Below, piece by piece: positions 6,669 through 12,855 of a stretch of DNA of 12,855 nt. The DNA lies in the NCBI GenBank assembly GCA_036003885.1, contig DASYSA010000304.1:1-12855 (forward strand). Reading direction: 5' to 3'. Within the stretch, counting starts at the first letter, position 1. Every line of letters begins with the position of its first letter. The notes beneath the pieces were generated by a model. That model was given only the letters and a program-made list of their open reading frames with translations. It made no database searches and was not told the DNA's origin. The stretch comes from DASYSA01 sp036003885 (GTDB lineage: Bacteria; Acidobacteriota; Blastocatellia; UBA7656). Position numbers and translations under genes: made by a program.

Positions 6669-6704
6669 TGGCGAGCCGCGTGGGAATCGAACCACCGCGG
6701 CAGA
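6669..6704 (-). other. tRNA-like 3' end (T-loop to CCA), probable relic
   Basis: On the reverse strand the T-loop TTCGATT (6691-6685) is followed by CCCAC, then seven bases GCGGCTC, G and CCA (6671-6669), exactly the spacing from T-loop to the CCA end of a tRNA. The 5' side of the T-stem reads GGTGG and does not fully match. No GAGCCGC partner for the acceptor arm and no convincing D-arm or anticodon arm is found upstream. The stretch folds instead as a simple hairpin (GCCGCG/CGCGGC). It is most likely a tRNA fragment such as is left at integration sites, or a chance hairpin. Confidence 0.35.
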
Positions 6705-6741
6705 TTGAAGAACCCTCATTTCGGGCGAGAGTGCTTTAAAA

Positions 6742-6972
6742 CTACGTCGCCTCCACTGTCGCGATCGCAGTCTCAAGCTGGTTGTCCTTGCCCCTTCGAA
6801 GTCCGTCCGCTGACAGCGGCACATCGACATCCGGTTCTACGCCCCGACCTTCGACGATAGCGCCCCGCCACGTGTACCAGCCGGCGGAAGGAAAGCGCAG
6901 CACGAATCCATGGCCGACCGAGAAGTTACCGCCGCCGAGCTCGTTTGCCGATTTGGAGCGATGGCAGATCGC
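6742..6972 (-). pseudogene. C-terminal remnant of an S41 (CtpA/Tsp-like) peptidase
   Basis: A reverse-strand frame between an in-frame TAG (6973-6975) and the stop TAG (6742-6744) encodes 76 residues that match the end of S41 C-terminal-processing peptidases: GGGNFSVGHGFVLRFPSAGW, then GAIVEGRGVEPDVDVPLS and GRGVEPDV-type closing motif, and DNQLETAIATVEA. This is the last part of the protease core plus its tail; the catalytic Ser and Lys, which lie upstream in intact proteins, are missing, as is any PDZ domain. No continuation is visible beyond 6975 in any frame. The reading frame is distinct from other open frames here, and the fragment has no start codon of its own. It lies 116 bp upstream of the repressor gene on the same strand. 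Confidence 0.7.
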
Positions 6973-7057
6973 CTATCTGCCCGTGTACGCAATATAGGCC
7001 GCACTGGTAGTTGTCGTGTTCGCGCCCTTGTTCGGCTATCGCTGAGGAGGTTACTCG
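6973..7057. other. Short spacer between divergent gene remnants
   Basis: No gene is identified. A forward frame gives a short hydrophobic peptide (AALVVVVFAPLFGYR) ending in a TGA at 7042-7044, which may be the tail of another lost membrane protein. Confidence 0.25.
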
Positions 7058-7380
7058 GTGAAGACGCTTCTCCTTGCCAGGTCGTGTTCGTACAGAAAAA
7101 GACGTAGCCAATGCCTCTCACCTCCCGCGTCCTAAGTAGCTTCCAGGTTCGTGACGAGTTTCGGCACCGTCATCGTTATCAATGCAGCCCTGCACGGCCT
7201 TGGTACCGTGGTGTCTTCATCTTACTCACCGGGGCTGGTAACTGGCTTGTTGCTCTACTTCCTGTAGGCTCGCTCGCGATTCTCAGCGGCCATCAGGAAC
7301 TTCCGCCCGGCACTTTCGCGCGGGCAGCACTCTTAGGCGTCGCGATTCATGCAGTCGTCGCAGTCATCGCTTTCGCCTAG
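7058..7380 (+). pseudogene. Broken HXXEE-domain membrane protein
   Basis: Two adjoining frames together read a convincing C-terminal half of an HXXEE-family membrane protein. The frame from 7136 gives FVTSFGTVIVINAALHGLG and SPGLVTGLLLYF, then hits TAG at 7265-7267. The next frame continues with LPVGSLAILSGHQELPPGTF and LLGVAIHAVVAVIAFA to the stop at 7378-7380. One frameshift near 7260 joins them. A possible original start is the GTG at 7058, preceded by GAGGAGG (7044-7050) and reading KTLLLA, but that frame meets TAA at 7133-7135 and the HXXEE motif itself cannot be found, so the N-terminal half has been lost or scrambled. HXXEE proteins are small multi-pass proteins of unknown function. 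Confidence 0.6.
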
Positions 7381-7428
7381 GCGCCTGAATCGGCGTCAGC
7401 TTCCGTCCCTTCGTGCCAGTGCGGCTTC

Positions 7429-7650
7429 GCCGCCCGCCGTGCGGTAAGGCTCCGCCTTACCGGAGTCCTCCCTCCTCCTTCCCCCTCTCCTTCGGCAAGG
7501 CTGTGCCTTGCCGAAAATTTTCTTTCGCAGAAGGACTTTTCCGGCATCGTCGCGACCAGGTGATGTTGCTGTTACAATTCACCAGTCCGCCATGGATCGA
7601 CAGGGATTTGTCTTGAAGGGCATCTTCAGTTAACTAGCGACTGGACCAGG
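7429..7650 (+). repeat. Modular dispersed repeat, fullest copy
   Basis: Four pieces of this stretch recur elsewhere in the window. The 24 bp at 7429-7452 are identical to 8311-8334 and run into a hairpin (7442-7462). A second hairpin, CGGCAAGGC/GCCTTGCCG (7493-7513), with the following A/T tract and TTTCGCAGA resembles 618-655. The 35 bp at 7596-7630 match 1933-1967 at 31 positions. The 17 bp at 7634-7650 are identical to the reverse complement of 2258-2274. TACAAT at 7573-7578 is a possible -10 element, with only a weak -35 (CGCGAC) in front. No gene is contained apart from a 13-codon frame (7592-7633). Confidence 0.65.
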
Positions 7651-7663
7651 CCCGAGTGGTGGA

Positions 7664-8239
7664 ATGGAAACACACGACGAAAGAATCCGCAAATTGATAC
7701 AGGAAGATATCACTGTCGTCCCATACGATCCTCGCTGGCCGATGTCGTTCCAACACGAGAAGGAACATCTCCTGTCCTGTCTGCCGCAGGAGCTGATCAG
7801 ACGAATCGAGCATTTCGGCAGTACCGCGGTTCCGGGCTTAGCCGCAAAGCCGATTGTGGATATGCTGGTGGAAGTAACAGACCTTCAAGAAACCAAAACA
7901 AGGATCGCTCCCATCCTGGAGTCTCAAGGTTATGACTATCTCTGGAGACCGACCTCGGGTGATGACACGCCTCCCTTCTATGCATGGTTCATCAAGCGGA
8001 ACTCCCGAGGCTGTCGAACTCATCACATTCACATGATCGAGCATGATTTCGAGCACTGGGAGCGACTCCTCTTCAGGGACTATCTCATCCAAAATCCCGC
8101 CCTGGCCAGACAGTATCAACAACTTAAGGAAAGATTGGCCACGGTCTATCCGAATGATCGAGTGGCTTATACGAGGGCCAAGACCGACTTCATCATCAAA
8201 GTCACGGCGGAAGCAAAAGTCTTCTACGGCTCAGCTTAA
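7664..8239 (+). CDS. GrpB family protein (UPF0157)
   Basis: A 191-residue protein of the GrpB/UPF0157 family, distantly related to nucleotidyltransferases; the cellular role is unknown in general. Diagnostic stretches are VVPYDPRWPMSFQHEK (residues 18-33), the nucleotidyltransferase-like IEHFGSTAVPGLAAKPIVDM (48-67, with GS and the acidic D66) and THHIHMIEHDFEHWERLLFR (119-138, a His-rich conserved block), followed by the usual C-terminal FRDYLIQNP and YTRAKTDFI. Length is normal, and the gene appears intact. The start is the ATG at 7664 with only a weak GGTGGA close in front. It is a single gene, preceded by the modular repeat and convergent with the TonB-dependent receptor gene. Confidence 0.9.
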   Translation: METHDERIRKLIQEDITVVPYDPRWPMSFQHEKEHLLSCLPQELIRRIEHFGSTAVPGLAAKPIVDMLVEVTDLQETKTRIAPILESQGYDYLWRPTSGDDTPPFYAWFIKRNSRGCRTHHIHMIEHDFEHWERLLFRDYLIQNPALARQYQQLKERLATVYPNDRVAYTRAKTDFIIKVTAEAKVFYGSA

Positions 8240-8465
8240 CCGCACCGCTGTCGACGCTACCGATCTGGCTGGTCAGTCTGAAGTGCCGCTCGCTTATACT
8301 TCGCGGCTCAGCCGCCCGCCGTGCGGTAAGGCTCTGCCCTACCGCAGCTCTCGACGGGTTGGCAAGCCGCAGCCGGCCTCTGGCCGGTCACGAGACCTCC
8401 GCTCGAATGGGGACAGACCCCAACCCCGCTCCAGCGCTGCGTTGTCCCTATGTGGTTAAACGTTA
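8240..8465. repeat. Hairpin-rich spacer between convergent genes
   Basis: No gene is present. Three palindromes lie in a row. The first, at 8323-8345 (arms GCGGTAAGGC/GCCCTACCGC), is preceded by the 24 bp shared with 7429-7452. The second is CCGGCCTCTGGCCGG at 8373-8387. The third is TGGGGACAGACCCCA at 8408-8422, a motif I recall as common among REP-like elements near RAYT transposases (recollection, not checked). As both flanking genes end here, these hairpins may act as bidirectional transcription barriers, though none has a T tract. Confidence 0.55.
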
Positions 8466-11400
8466 TCAAAAGCCCATCTTTAACCCCAACTGAAAGGCCC
8501 GTGGCCCACCCGAGCCGAAGGCTTGATCCACGCGCGACGTAGGCTGGCCAAAGCCTGCGTTGGTCAGGTCGCCGGTGTGTCCTTGCAGATTGGCGATATT
8601 CAGGAGGTTGAAAACCTCAGCCAACAGCGTCAGCCGCCAGCGTTCTCGAATGTTGAAGTTACGGCTGAGGCGAAGATCCAGGGTGAAATAGCTATCCCCG
8701 AACTCGTAGTGCGAGGGCAACTGCAGGCGCGGAATCAAGCGACCCTGGGGGTCCCGCTTACCCGCGAAATTCGGGTTGAATTCGTTAACCAGCCTTTCAA
8801 GATCGTGTTTGCCGAAACCGCGATTGAATTGGCCAACATGAGAGCCTGGGAGTAGATCAGCAGTCGTGCCATCGCCGTTGAAATCGTTGCTGCCCACCCA
8901 GGCCGAAAATGGAGTCCGGCTGCTGTAGGCAGCGATGAAGCCAAGCTGAAAGCGCCGCGGCAGATCGATGACGCCGGAGAAGTTCAGCAGGTGTGCCACG
9001 TCCTGGCCCAGGATGGGGCCATAGCTTTCAAACCAGTTGTCGAGGTTGAATCCCGAACCCATTCCGGCATTGAGGCCGGCGTTCCGGGAGTACGCGTAGG
9101 AGGCCAGAACCTGGAAGCCGTGCGAGAATCTCCGATCCACACGCAGGAGCAGTCCCTTGTAAGCGGCGCGGCCGAAATTGGTAAGGACGTTGATCGGTCC
9201 GAGCGAGCACCCGGCCTTCGGATCGTCGCGCTGCGCGCCGACGCACCGGGGCAGTACAGGCCCACGCACGCTGTTGAAATGGTTGAAATCAAGTTGTCCG
9301 GCGCCGACATTGACGAAGCGGCGGAAGGCGAAATCGGCGCTCAGTACGCAGTGAGGAAAGATCTCACGCTGCAGGCCCACGTTTAGGTGGATCGCGTACT
9401 GATTTGGAGTGAACTCCTGAATGACCGACCCAGTCTTATCAGCTTCGATGTTCCTGAGGGCAAAATTGCGATTGCTGGGATTGAGGCCACTTGCAAGGGC
9501 CGCCCGAACAGCAGGCAGGATTTCCAGCAGACGAGTCCCGGTGAACAGTGTCGGATTGGCGCGGAAGTCGAGCGGAATGTTCAAGGGAACACCGGGAATG
9601 TCCGACAGCGGGTTGACAATGCGGCTGCCGGGAATGTTACGCCGGCCCGTGCCGAGTGGACCCAGCGAGTAGCGTTCGGTGTCGACGTTGCCAGGAAATA
9701 GGAAGTCGTAATAGATGCCGCCGCCGGCGCGCAGCACCGTTTTTCCGTCCCTTCCCGGACTCCAGGCCAGGCCCATGAGAGGCGAAAAATTGGTCCAGTT
9801 CTTTCGCACCGGCCCGAGACCTCCGGAGCCGAGAATGGGCGCCAGATATGCCGGCTTGCTAAGGTCATAGTTGATCTCGTCGTCGAGAGTCCAGCCGAGG
9901 CCATAGTTGAACGTCAAGCGGGGACGGAGGCGCCAGGTATCCTGGAAGAAGAGATGGACGATGTCGCCCGTGCGCGTGTCGCCAAAATTTTTCTGCAACA
10001 CGCGGGCGCTGCCAATCCCGACGGTGACACTCTGGAGAGGCAACTGAAGTATGTCGGGGAGTGTAGGAAACGACGCAGGCAGCGGGATGCGAAGCCCAGG
10101 CGGAGTGGAGGGCAGGGCGTTATAATCCCGCACCCGCCGTGGAGAGAAGAGGACGATTGTAGCCGGCTCGTTATTAATGGTGAGATTGCCGCTGCGGAGG
10201 TACTCCCAGTCGGCGCCGAAGCGGAACTGGTGTACGCCTTTCTGCCAGGCCAGAAGGTCGCTCCAGTGATAGCGGCGGGCGAGACCTGTGACAGTCCCAA
10301 CACTGCCCAGGGTGAGGCCGGTGTCGGCGACTGTAATTGACGGCGCTCCCAAACCGAGACAACCCGCGCAGTCCCTCTCGCCTGCCGGCAGCCTGGCGGA
10401 ACTCGTGAAGAAATAGGAGAAGCGGAAATCGTTGACCAAAGTGGGGTACAGTGTCGAAGTGATACCAAGCAGGCTCTGGTCGGCCCATGCCGTCAACCGC
10501 GGCCAGTTAGAAGGATAAGCCGTCTGATTTGCGGCCCCCGGCGCGAACTGCCGCACTCCATCATGAGAATGGCGCAAAAACAGGTAGTGGTTATCCGTCA
10601 GGCGGAAATCGAAGCGAAGGCTGAACTGAGTCTCAAAAAGCGGGCTCGGCGTGATCCGGCTCAGAGGCGCAAACTCGGGCGTGAGCTGCTGGGTGGCGCG
10701 CACGCTGCGCTGCTCGCTTCGCTCATAGTTGCCGAAGAAAAAGACCCTGTCTTTTCGGATCGGACCACCAGCGGCGGCGCCAAACTGCCTGCGCTGAAAG
10801 AAGGGGTCAGGATTAAACGCGTCTCGCGCGAGCCCCGGATAAGCTGCCAGGTTATGATCGCGGAAGAAGAAGAACCCGCTTCCATGCAGCTCGTTGGTCC
10901 CTGATCGGGTGACAATGTTCACAGATCCGCTTCCGGTCAGGCCGGTGGACAGATCGAAGTTGACGGTCGCGATTTGGAACTCCTGCACCACTTCCTGAGA
11001 CGAGCCCATCGCCGCGCCGCCTTGGCCGACCGCCATGATGCTTCCGCCATCGACGGTGACGCGAGTGAACCGCCCCGGAATGCCTCCCGCCCCTACGGGT
11101 CCCCCCATTACCGACACAAGGGTGCGATTGTCGCTGGATCGGGAGGGCGGCTGCACGCCGGGTTCGAGCTTGCCCAGCTCGAGAAAGCTCCGGCCATTGA
11201 GAGGAAGCGATTCGATCTGACTTCGGGTGACCACCCCGCCGACCTGATGGGAATCATGTTGAATTTGAGGCGACACTGTTTCGATCACGGTGGCCTGTTC
11301 CGTTACTTCGCCGACCTGGAGGGAAAGGTCGACGGTGGTAGTGGAACCGGCTTCGAGAATGGCTTGCCGCATCAGCGTGTTGAAGCCCTTCGCTTCTGCC

Positions 11401-11642
11401 CTGATCTCGTAGGATCCCACCGGCAGAGCCGCCGCGCTGTAGAAGCCATTCACTTCGGTGATGTAAGCACGGCTCAGGCCGATATCTTTATTGATAATCG
11501 TGATCCCCGCCGCGGGAATGACAGCGCCCGTCGGGTCAGTCACGGTCCCGACGATAGCTCCCGTGGGTGATTGGGCCAGCAGCCTTGCTGCTGCGAGCAA
11601 GAGAATCGCCGGCAACCATTTCGTGCGTTGTAGACGTTTCAT
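8466..11642 (-). CDS. Oar-like TonB-dependent receptor
   Basis: An outer-membrane beta-barrel receptor of 1058 residues. Residues 1-24 form a signal peptide (WLPAILLLAAARLLAQ). Residues 28-110 are a carboxypeptidase-regulatory-like beta domain (TGAIVGTVTDPTGAVIPAAG, then GFYSAAALPVGSYEIRAEAKGF). A plug region at about 125-250 has SQIESLPLNGRSFLELGKL and GSVNIVTRSGTNELHGS. The barrel follows and ends in the aromatic-terminated strand AFQLGLKMGF. This architecture is greatly expanded in Acidobacteria, where it is thought to import or bind large carbohydrates or peptides; the substrate cannot be read here. I chose ATG 11640-11642, which gives a clean signal peptide and has AAAGGAG 10 nt upstream, over a start 42 codons earlier that adds a Cys/Arg-rich lead. 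It lies 61 nt after the Asp-box protein gene on the same strand. Confidence 0.93.
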   Translation of the reverse strand: MKRLQRTKWLPAILLLAAARLLAQSPTGAIVGTVTDPTGAVIPAAGITIINKDIGLSRAYITEVNGFYSAAALPVGSYEIRAEAKGFNTLMRQAILEAGSTTTVDLSLQVGEVTEQATVIETVSPQIQHDSHQVGGVVTRSQIESLPLNGRSFLELGKLEPGVQPPSRSSDNRTLVSVMGGPVGAGGIPGRFTRVTVDGGSIMAVGQGGAAMGSSQEVVQEFQIATVNFDLSTGLTGSGSVNIVTRSGTNELHGSGFFFFRDHNLAAYPGLARDAFNPDPFFQRRQFGAAAGGPIRKDRVFFFGNYERSEQRSVRATQQLTPEFAPLSRITPSPLFETQFSLRFDFRLTDNHYLFLRHSHDGVRQFAPGAANQTAYPSNWPRLTAWADQSLLGITSTLYPTLVNDFRFSYFFTSSARLPAGERDCAGCLGLGAPSITVADTGLTLGSVGTVTGLARRYHWSDLLAWQKGVHQFRFGADWEYLRSGNLTINNEPATIVLFSPRRVRDYNALPSTPPGLRIPLPASFPTLPDILQLPLQSVTVGIGSARVLQKNFGDTRTGDIVHLFFQDTWRLRPRLTFNYGLGWTLDDEINYDLSKPAYLAPILGSGGLGPVRKNWTNFSPLMGLAWSPGRDGKTVLRAGGGIYYDFLFPGNVDTERYSLGPLGTGRRNIPGSRIVNPLSDIPGVPLNIPLDFRANPTLFTGTRLLEILPAVRAALASGLNPSNRNFALRNIEADKTGSVIQEFTPNQYAIHLNVGLQREIFPHCVLSADFAFRRFVNVGAGQLDFNHFNSVRGPVLPRCVGAQRDDPKAGCSLGPINVLTNFGRAAYKGLLLRVDRRFSHGFQVLASYAYSRNAGLNAGMGSGFNLDNWFESYGPILGQDVAHLLNFSGVIDLPRRFQLGFIAAYSSRTPFSAWVGSNDFNGDGTTADLLPGSHVGQFNRGFGKHDLERLVNEFNPNFAGKRDPQGRLIPRLQLPSHYEFGDSYFTLDLRLSRNFNIRERWRLTLLAEVFNLLNIANLQGHTGDLTNAGFGQPTSRVDQAFGSGGPRAFQLGLKMGF

Positions 11643-11703
11643 CGACGAGGATCTCCTTTCCCGGCAATCAGTTTTTGATCTTGCAACCTGTACCGCAAGC
11701 AAC

Positions 11704-12855
11704 TTATGGCTTACACATTGAGACCGCAAAAGAGACGGTATTGGACAACACTCCGCCGATCTCAACACGCAGTGTGTAGCTCCCTTCAGTCCCTTCGGGA
11801 AATGTTCCTGCTACACTGAAGCTCCCATTGGCATCGGTTTTGCCCCAGCCTGCAATCTCCCAGGATTGACCATTGCTGGTTCCTAAGAGGCGCACAGAAG
11901 AGTTGATGGCGCCATTGCTCACCTTCAACTTCCAGGACGCCCCAATGCAGTATTCCTTCGATTCCAGTGAGAGTGCCGGCTCGTTATCGATAATTTTGAA
12001 AACACCACCGGAGGTACCCGCATAGGGAGTGTTTACGTTCCCTAGCGCCAAGGCCAAGGCTCGAATGTCGAGGTTCGTCAAGCCGTCATTGAAGGAGCTC
12101 CAGTTTGTGCCGCCATCGATACTTTTGAAGACACCGCTGCCCGATGTCCCTGCATAGAGCATGTCTGGATTGTCCGGGTCAATCACCAGGGCCGCGATGT
12201 TTGAGCCAGTGTTGATCAGGTCGGCCAGACCGTTATTGATTGCCAACCAGCTTGCGCCGCTGTCGGTACTCTTGAACAACCCCCGAAAAACATTAGGATG
12301 ACGGGGATAGCCGCGAAAGCTGCAAGTCGCTGCATAGAGAATGCCTGGGTTGACAGGATCAATCGCCACCACATTGACTCCGGTATTCGTGAGACCCGTG
12401 GTGCTCCAGTGCGCGCCGCCATCAGCGCTCTTTAACACTCCATTCCTGTAATCCGGGCCATCGTATCCGTAATAGGGCGAGTCAAAAGTCCCCGCGTAGA
12501 GAGTGTTCTCATTGACTGGATCAATTGCCAGGGCAGCGAATGGAGGGCCTAGAAGATAGCTCCAGATTGCGCCACCATCAGTGCTCTTCACCAGCGGAGA
12601 CCAGGTATCTCCGAATAAATCGTCGTGGTTTGCTACATAGAGAGTTTTCGGATTGGAAGGATCCATCACCAACGAATGGATAATGTCACATCCGTTGATA
12701 TTCGGGCTGATGTTATTGTTCCAACTCGTGCCTCCATCGATGCTCTTGAACAAGCGACGATCGGAATGGGAGCAAAAGTTTGGCTCAGCAATCGCAGCAT
12801 AGAGAATGTCCGGGTTATCGGAGTCAATCACCAGAGCGACAGTGTTATAGAGAAG
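11704..12855 (-). CDS. Secreted Asp-box (BNR-like) propeller protein, 5' end cut by window
   Basis: The frame is open through the right edge, so the start is outside; 384 residues are visible, ending with TAA at 11704-11706. Residues 7-290 contain six repeats of the form (A)IDPxNPxxLYAGT followed by an Asp-box: SIDGGTSW (39-46), STDGGAIW (92-99), SADGGAHW (144-151), STDSGASW (197-204), SIDGGTNW (246-253) and a degenerate sixth (IIDNEPAL). This is the pattern of sialidase/sortilin-type beta-propellers (Vps10- or BNR-like), with no evidence of sialidase catalysis. Residues 295-384 form an Ig-like domain (LRVEIGGVLSNTVSFAVS) with Cys304 and Cys382 placed to make a disulfide. The protein is probably extracellular and binds a surface ligand. 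It is followed 61 nt later by the TonB-dependent receptor gene on the same strand. Confidence 0.85.
   Translation of the reverse strand, partial: LLYNTVALVIDSDNPDILYAAIAEPNFCSHSDRRLFKSIDGGTSWNNNISPNINGCDIIHSLVMDPSNPKTLYVANHDDLFGDTWSPLVKSTDGGAIWSYLLGPPFAALAIDPVNENTLYAGTFDSPYYGYDGPDYRNGVLKSADGGAHWSTTGLTNTGVNVVAIDPVNPGILYAATCSFRGYPRHPNVFRGLFKSTDSGASWLAINNGLADLINTGSNIAALVIDPDNPDMLYAGTSGSGVFKSIDGGTNWSSFNDGLTNLDIRALALALGNVNTPYAGTSGGVFKIIDNEPALSLESKEYCIGASWKLKVSNGAINSSVRLLGTSNGQSWEIAGWGKTDANGSFSVAGTFPEGTEGSYTLRVEIGGVLSNTVSFAVSMCKP

Noticed and set aside
6669..6751. A complete tRNA gene, possibly tRNA-Sec, on the reverse strand (CTTCAAT loop-like stretch).
   Set aside because: The anticodon stem, D-arm and acceptor 5' strand do not pair, and there is no long variable arm; only the T-loop-to-CCA part fits.
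7592..7633. A 13-codon frame (MDRQGFVLKGIFS) as a conserved small peptide.
   Set aside because: Three of four differences from the related copy at 1933-1967 change the amino acid and the copy has no ATG, so it behaves as repeat DNA.
8523..11570. Several forward-strand frames of 60-198 codons opposite the TonB-dependent receptor gene.
   Set aside because: They are antisense shadows of a long, well-supported gene, with composition dictated by its codons.
11643..11768. An upstream start for the receptor that would add 42 residues.
   Set aside because: The added segment is Cys/Arg-rich and would bury the signal peptide; the ATG at 11642 has a ribosome binding site.
1..12855. CRISPR arrays, insertion sequences with transposase, phage genes or toxin-antitoxin pairs.
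   Set aside because: No regularly spaced direct repeats, no transposase or integrase motifs and no recognisable toxin or antitoxin were found in any frame I read.

Overview
The window looks like a piece of an Acidobacteria chromosome (Bryobacterales/Solibacter-like is my best guess, from family content only). The clues are an Oar-like TonB-dependent receptor with an N-terminal carboxypeptidase-regulatory-like domain, a BlaI/BlaR1-type regulatory pair next to a serine hydrolase, a secreted Asp-box repeat protein, and GC-rich DNA with many short palindromic dispersed repeats. No taxonomic marker gene is present, so this is inference.

Layout. 1-856 has no confident gene; it holds a long imperfect inverted repeat (269-594) and a hairpin module. 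857-1639 (+) is a SAM-dependent methyltransferase. 1640-2640 is a decayed stretch: a frameshifted small membrane protein, then a RidA-type gene with an excellent ribosome binding site that loses its family homology abruptly near 2258. 6626-2705 (-) is the best preserved system: a BlaI-type repressor, a BlaR1/M56 metalloprotease whose C-terminal part looks like a DUF4097-type beta-helix domain instead of a penicillin-binding sensor, and a class C beta-lactamase-like serine hydrolase, in that order. 6640-7380 is a second decayed stretch: a tRNA-like 3' end, the C-terminal remnant of an S41 protease (-), and a broken HXXEE-family membrane protein (+). 7381-7663 holds the fullest copy of a modular dispersed repeat. 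7664-8239 (+) is a GrpB-family protein. 8240-8465 is a hairpin-rich spacer between convergent genes. 11642-8466 (-) is the TonB-dependent receptor, and 12855-11704 (-) is the 3' part of a secreted Asp-box propeller protein that runs off the right edge.

How the genes work together. The three bla-type genes form a likely autoregulated operon: a sigma70-like promoter overlaps a 14-bp-arm inverted repeat that also covers the blaI-type start codon, which suggests repressor control and a very short or absent leader. The receptor and the Asp-box protein lie in tandem 61 nt apart and may be co-expressed cell-surface components. The remaining genes look like independent accessory cargo. The repeated palindromic modules lie in or beside the broken genes, and one 17-bp repeat falls exactly on the RidA breakpoint, so the area appears to have been reshaped by repeat-associated rearrangement.
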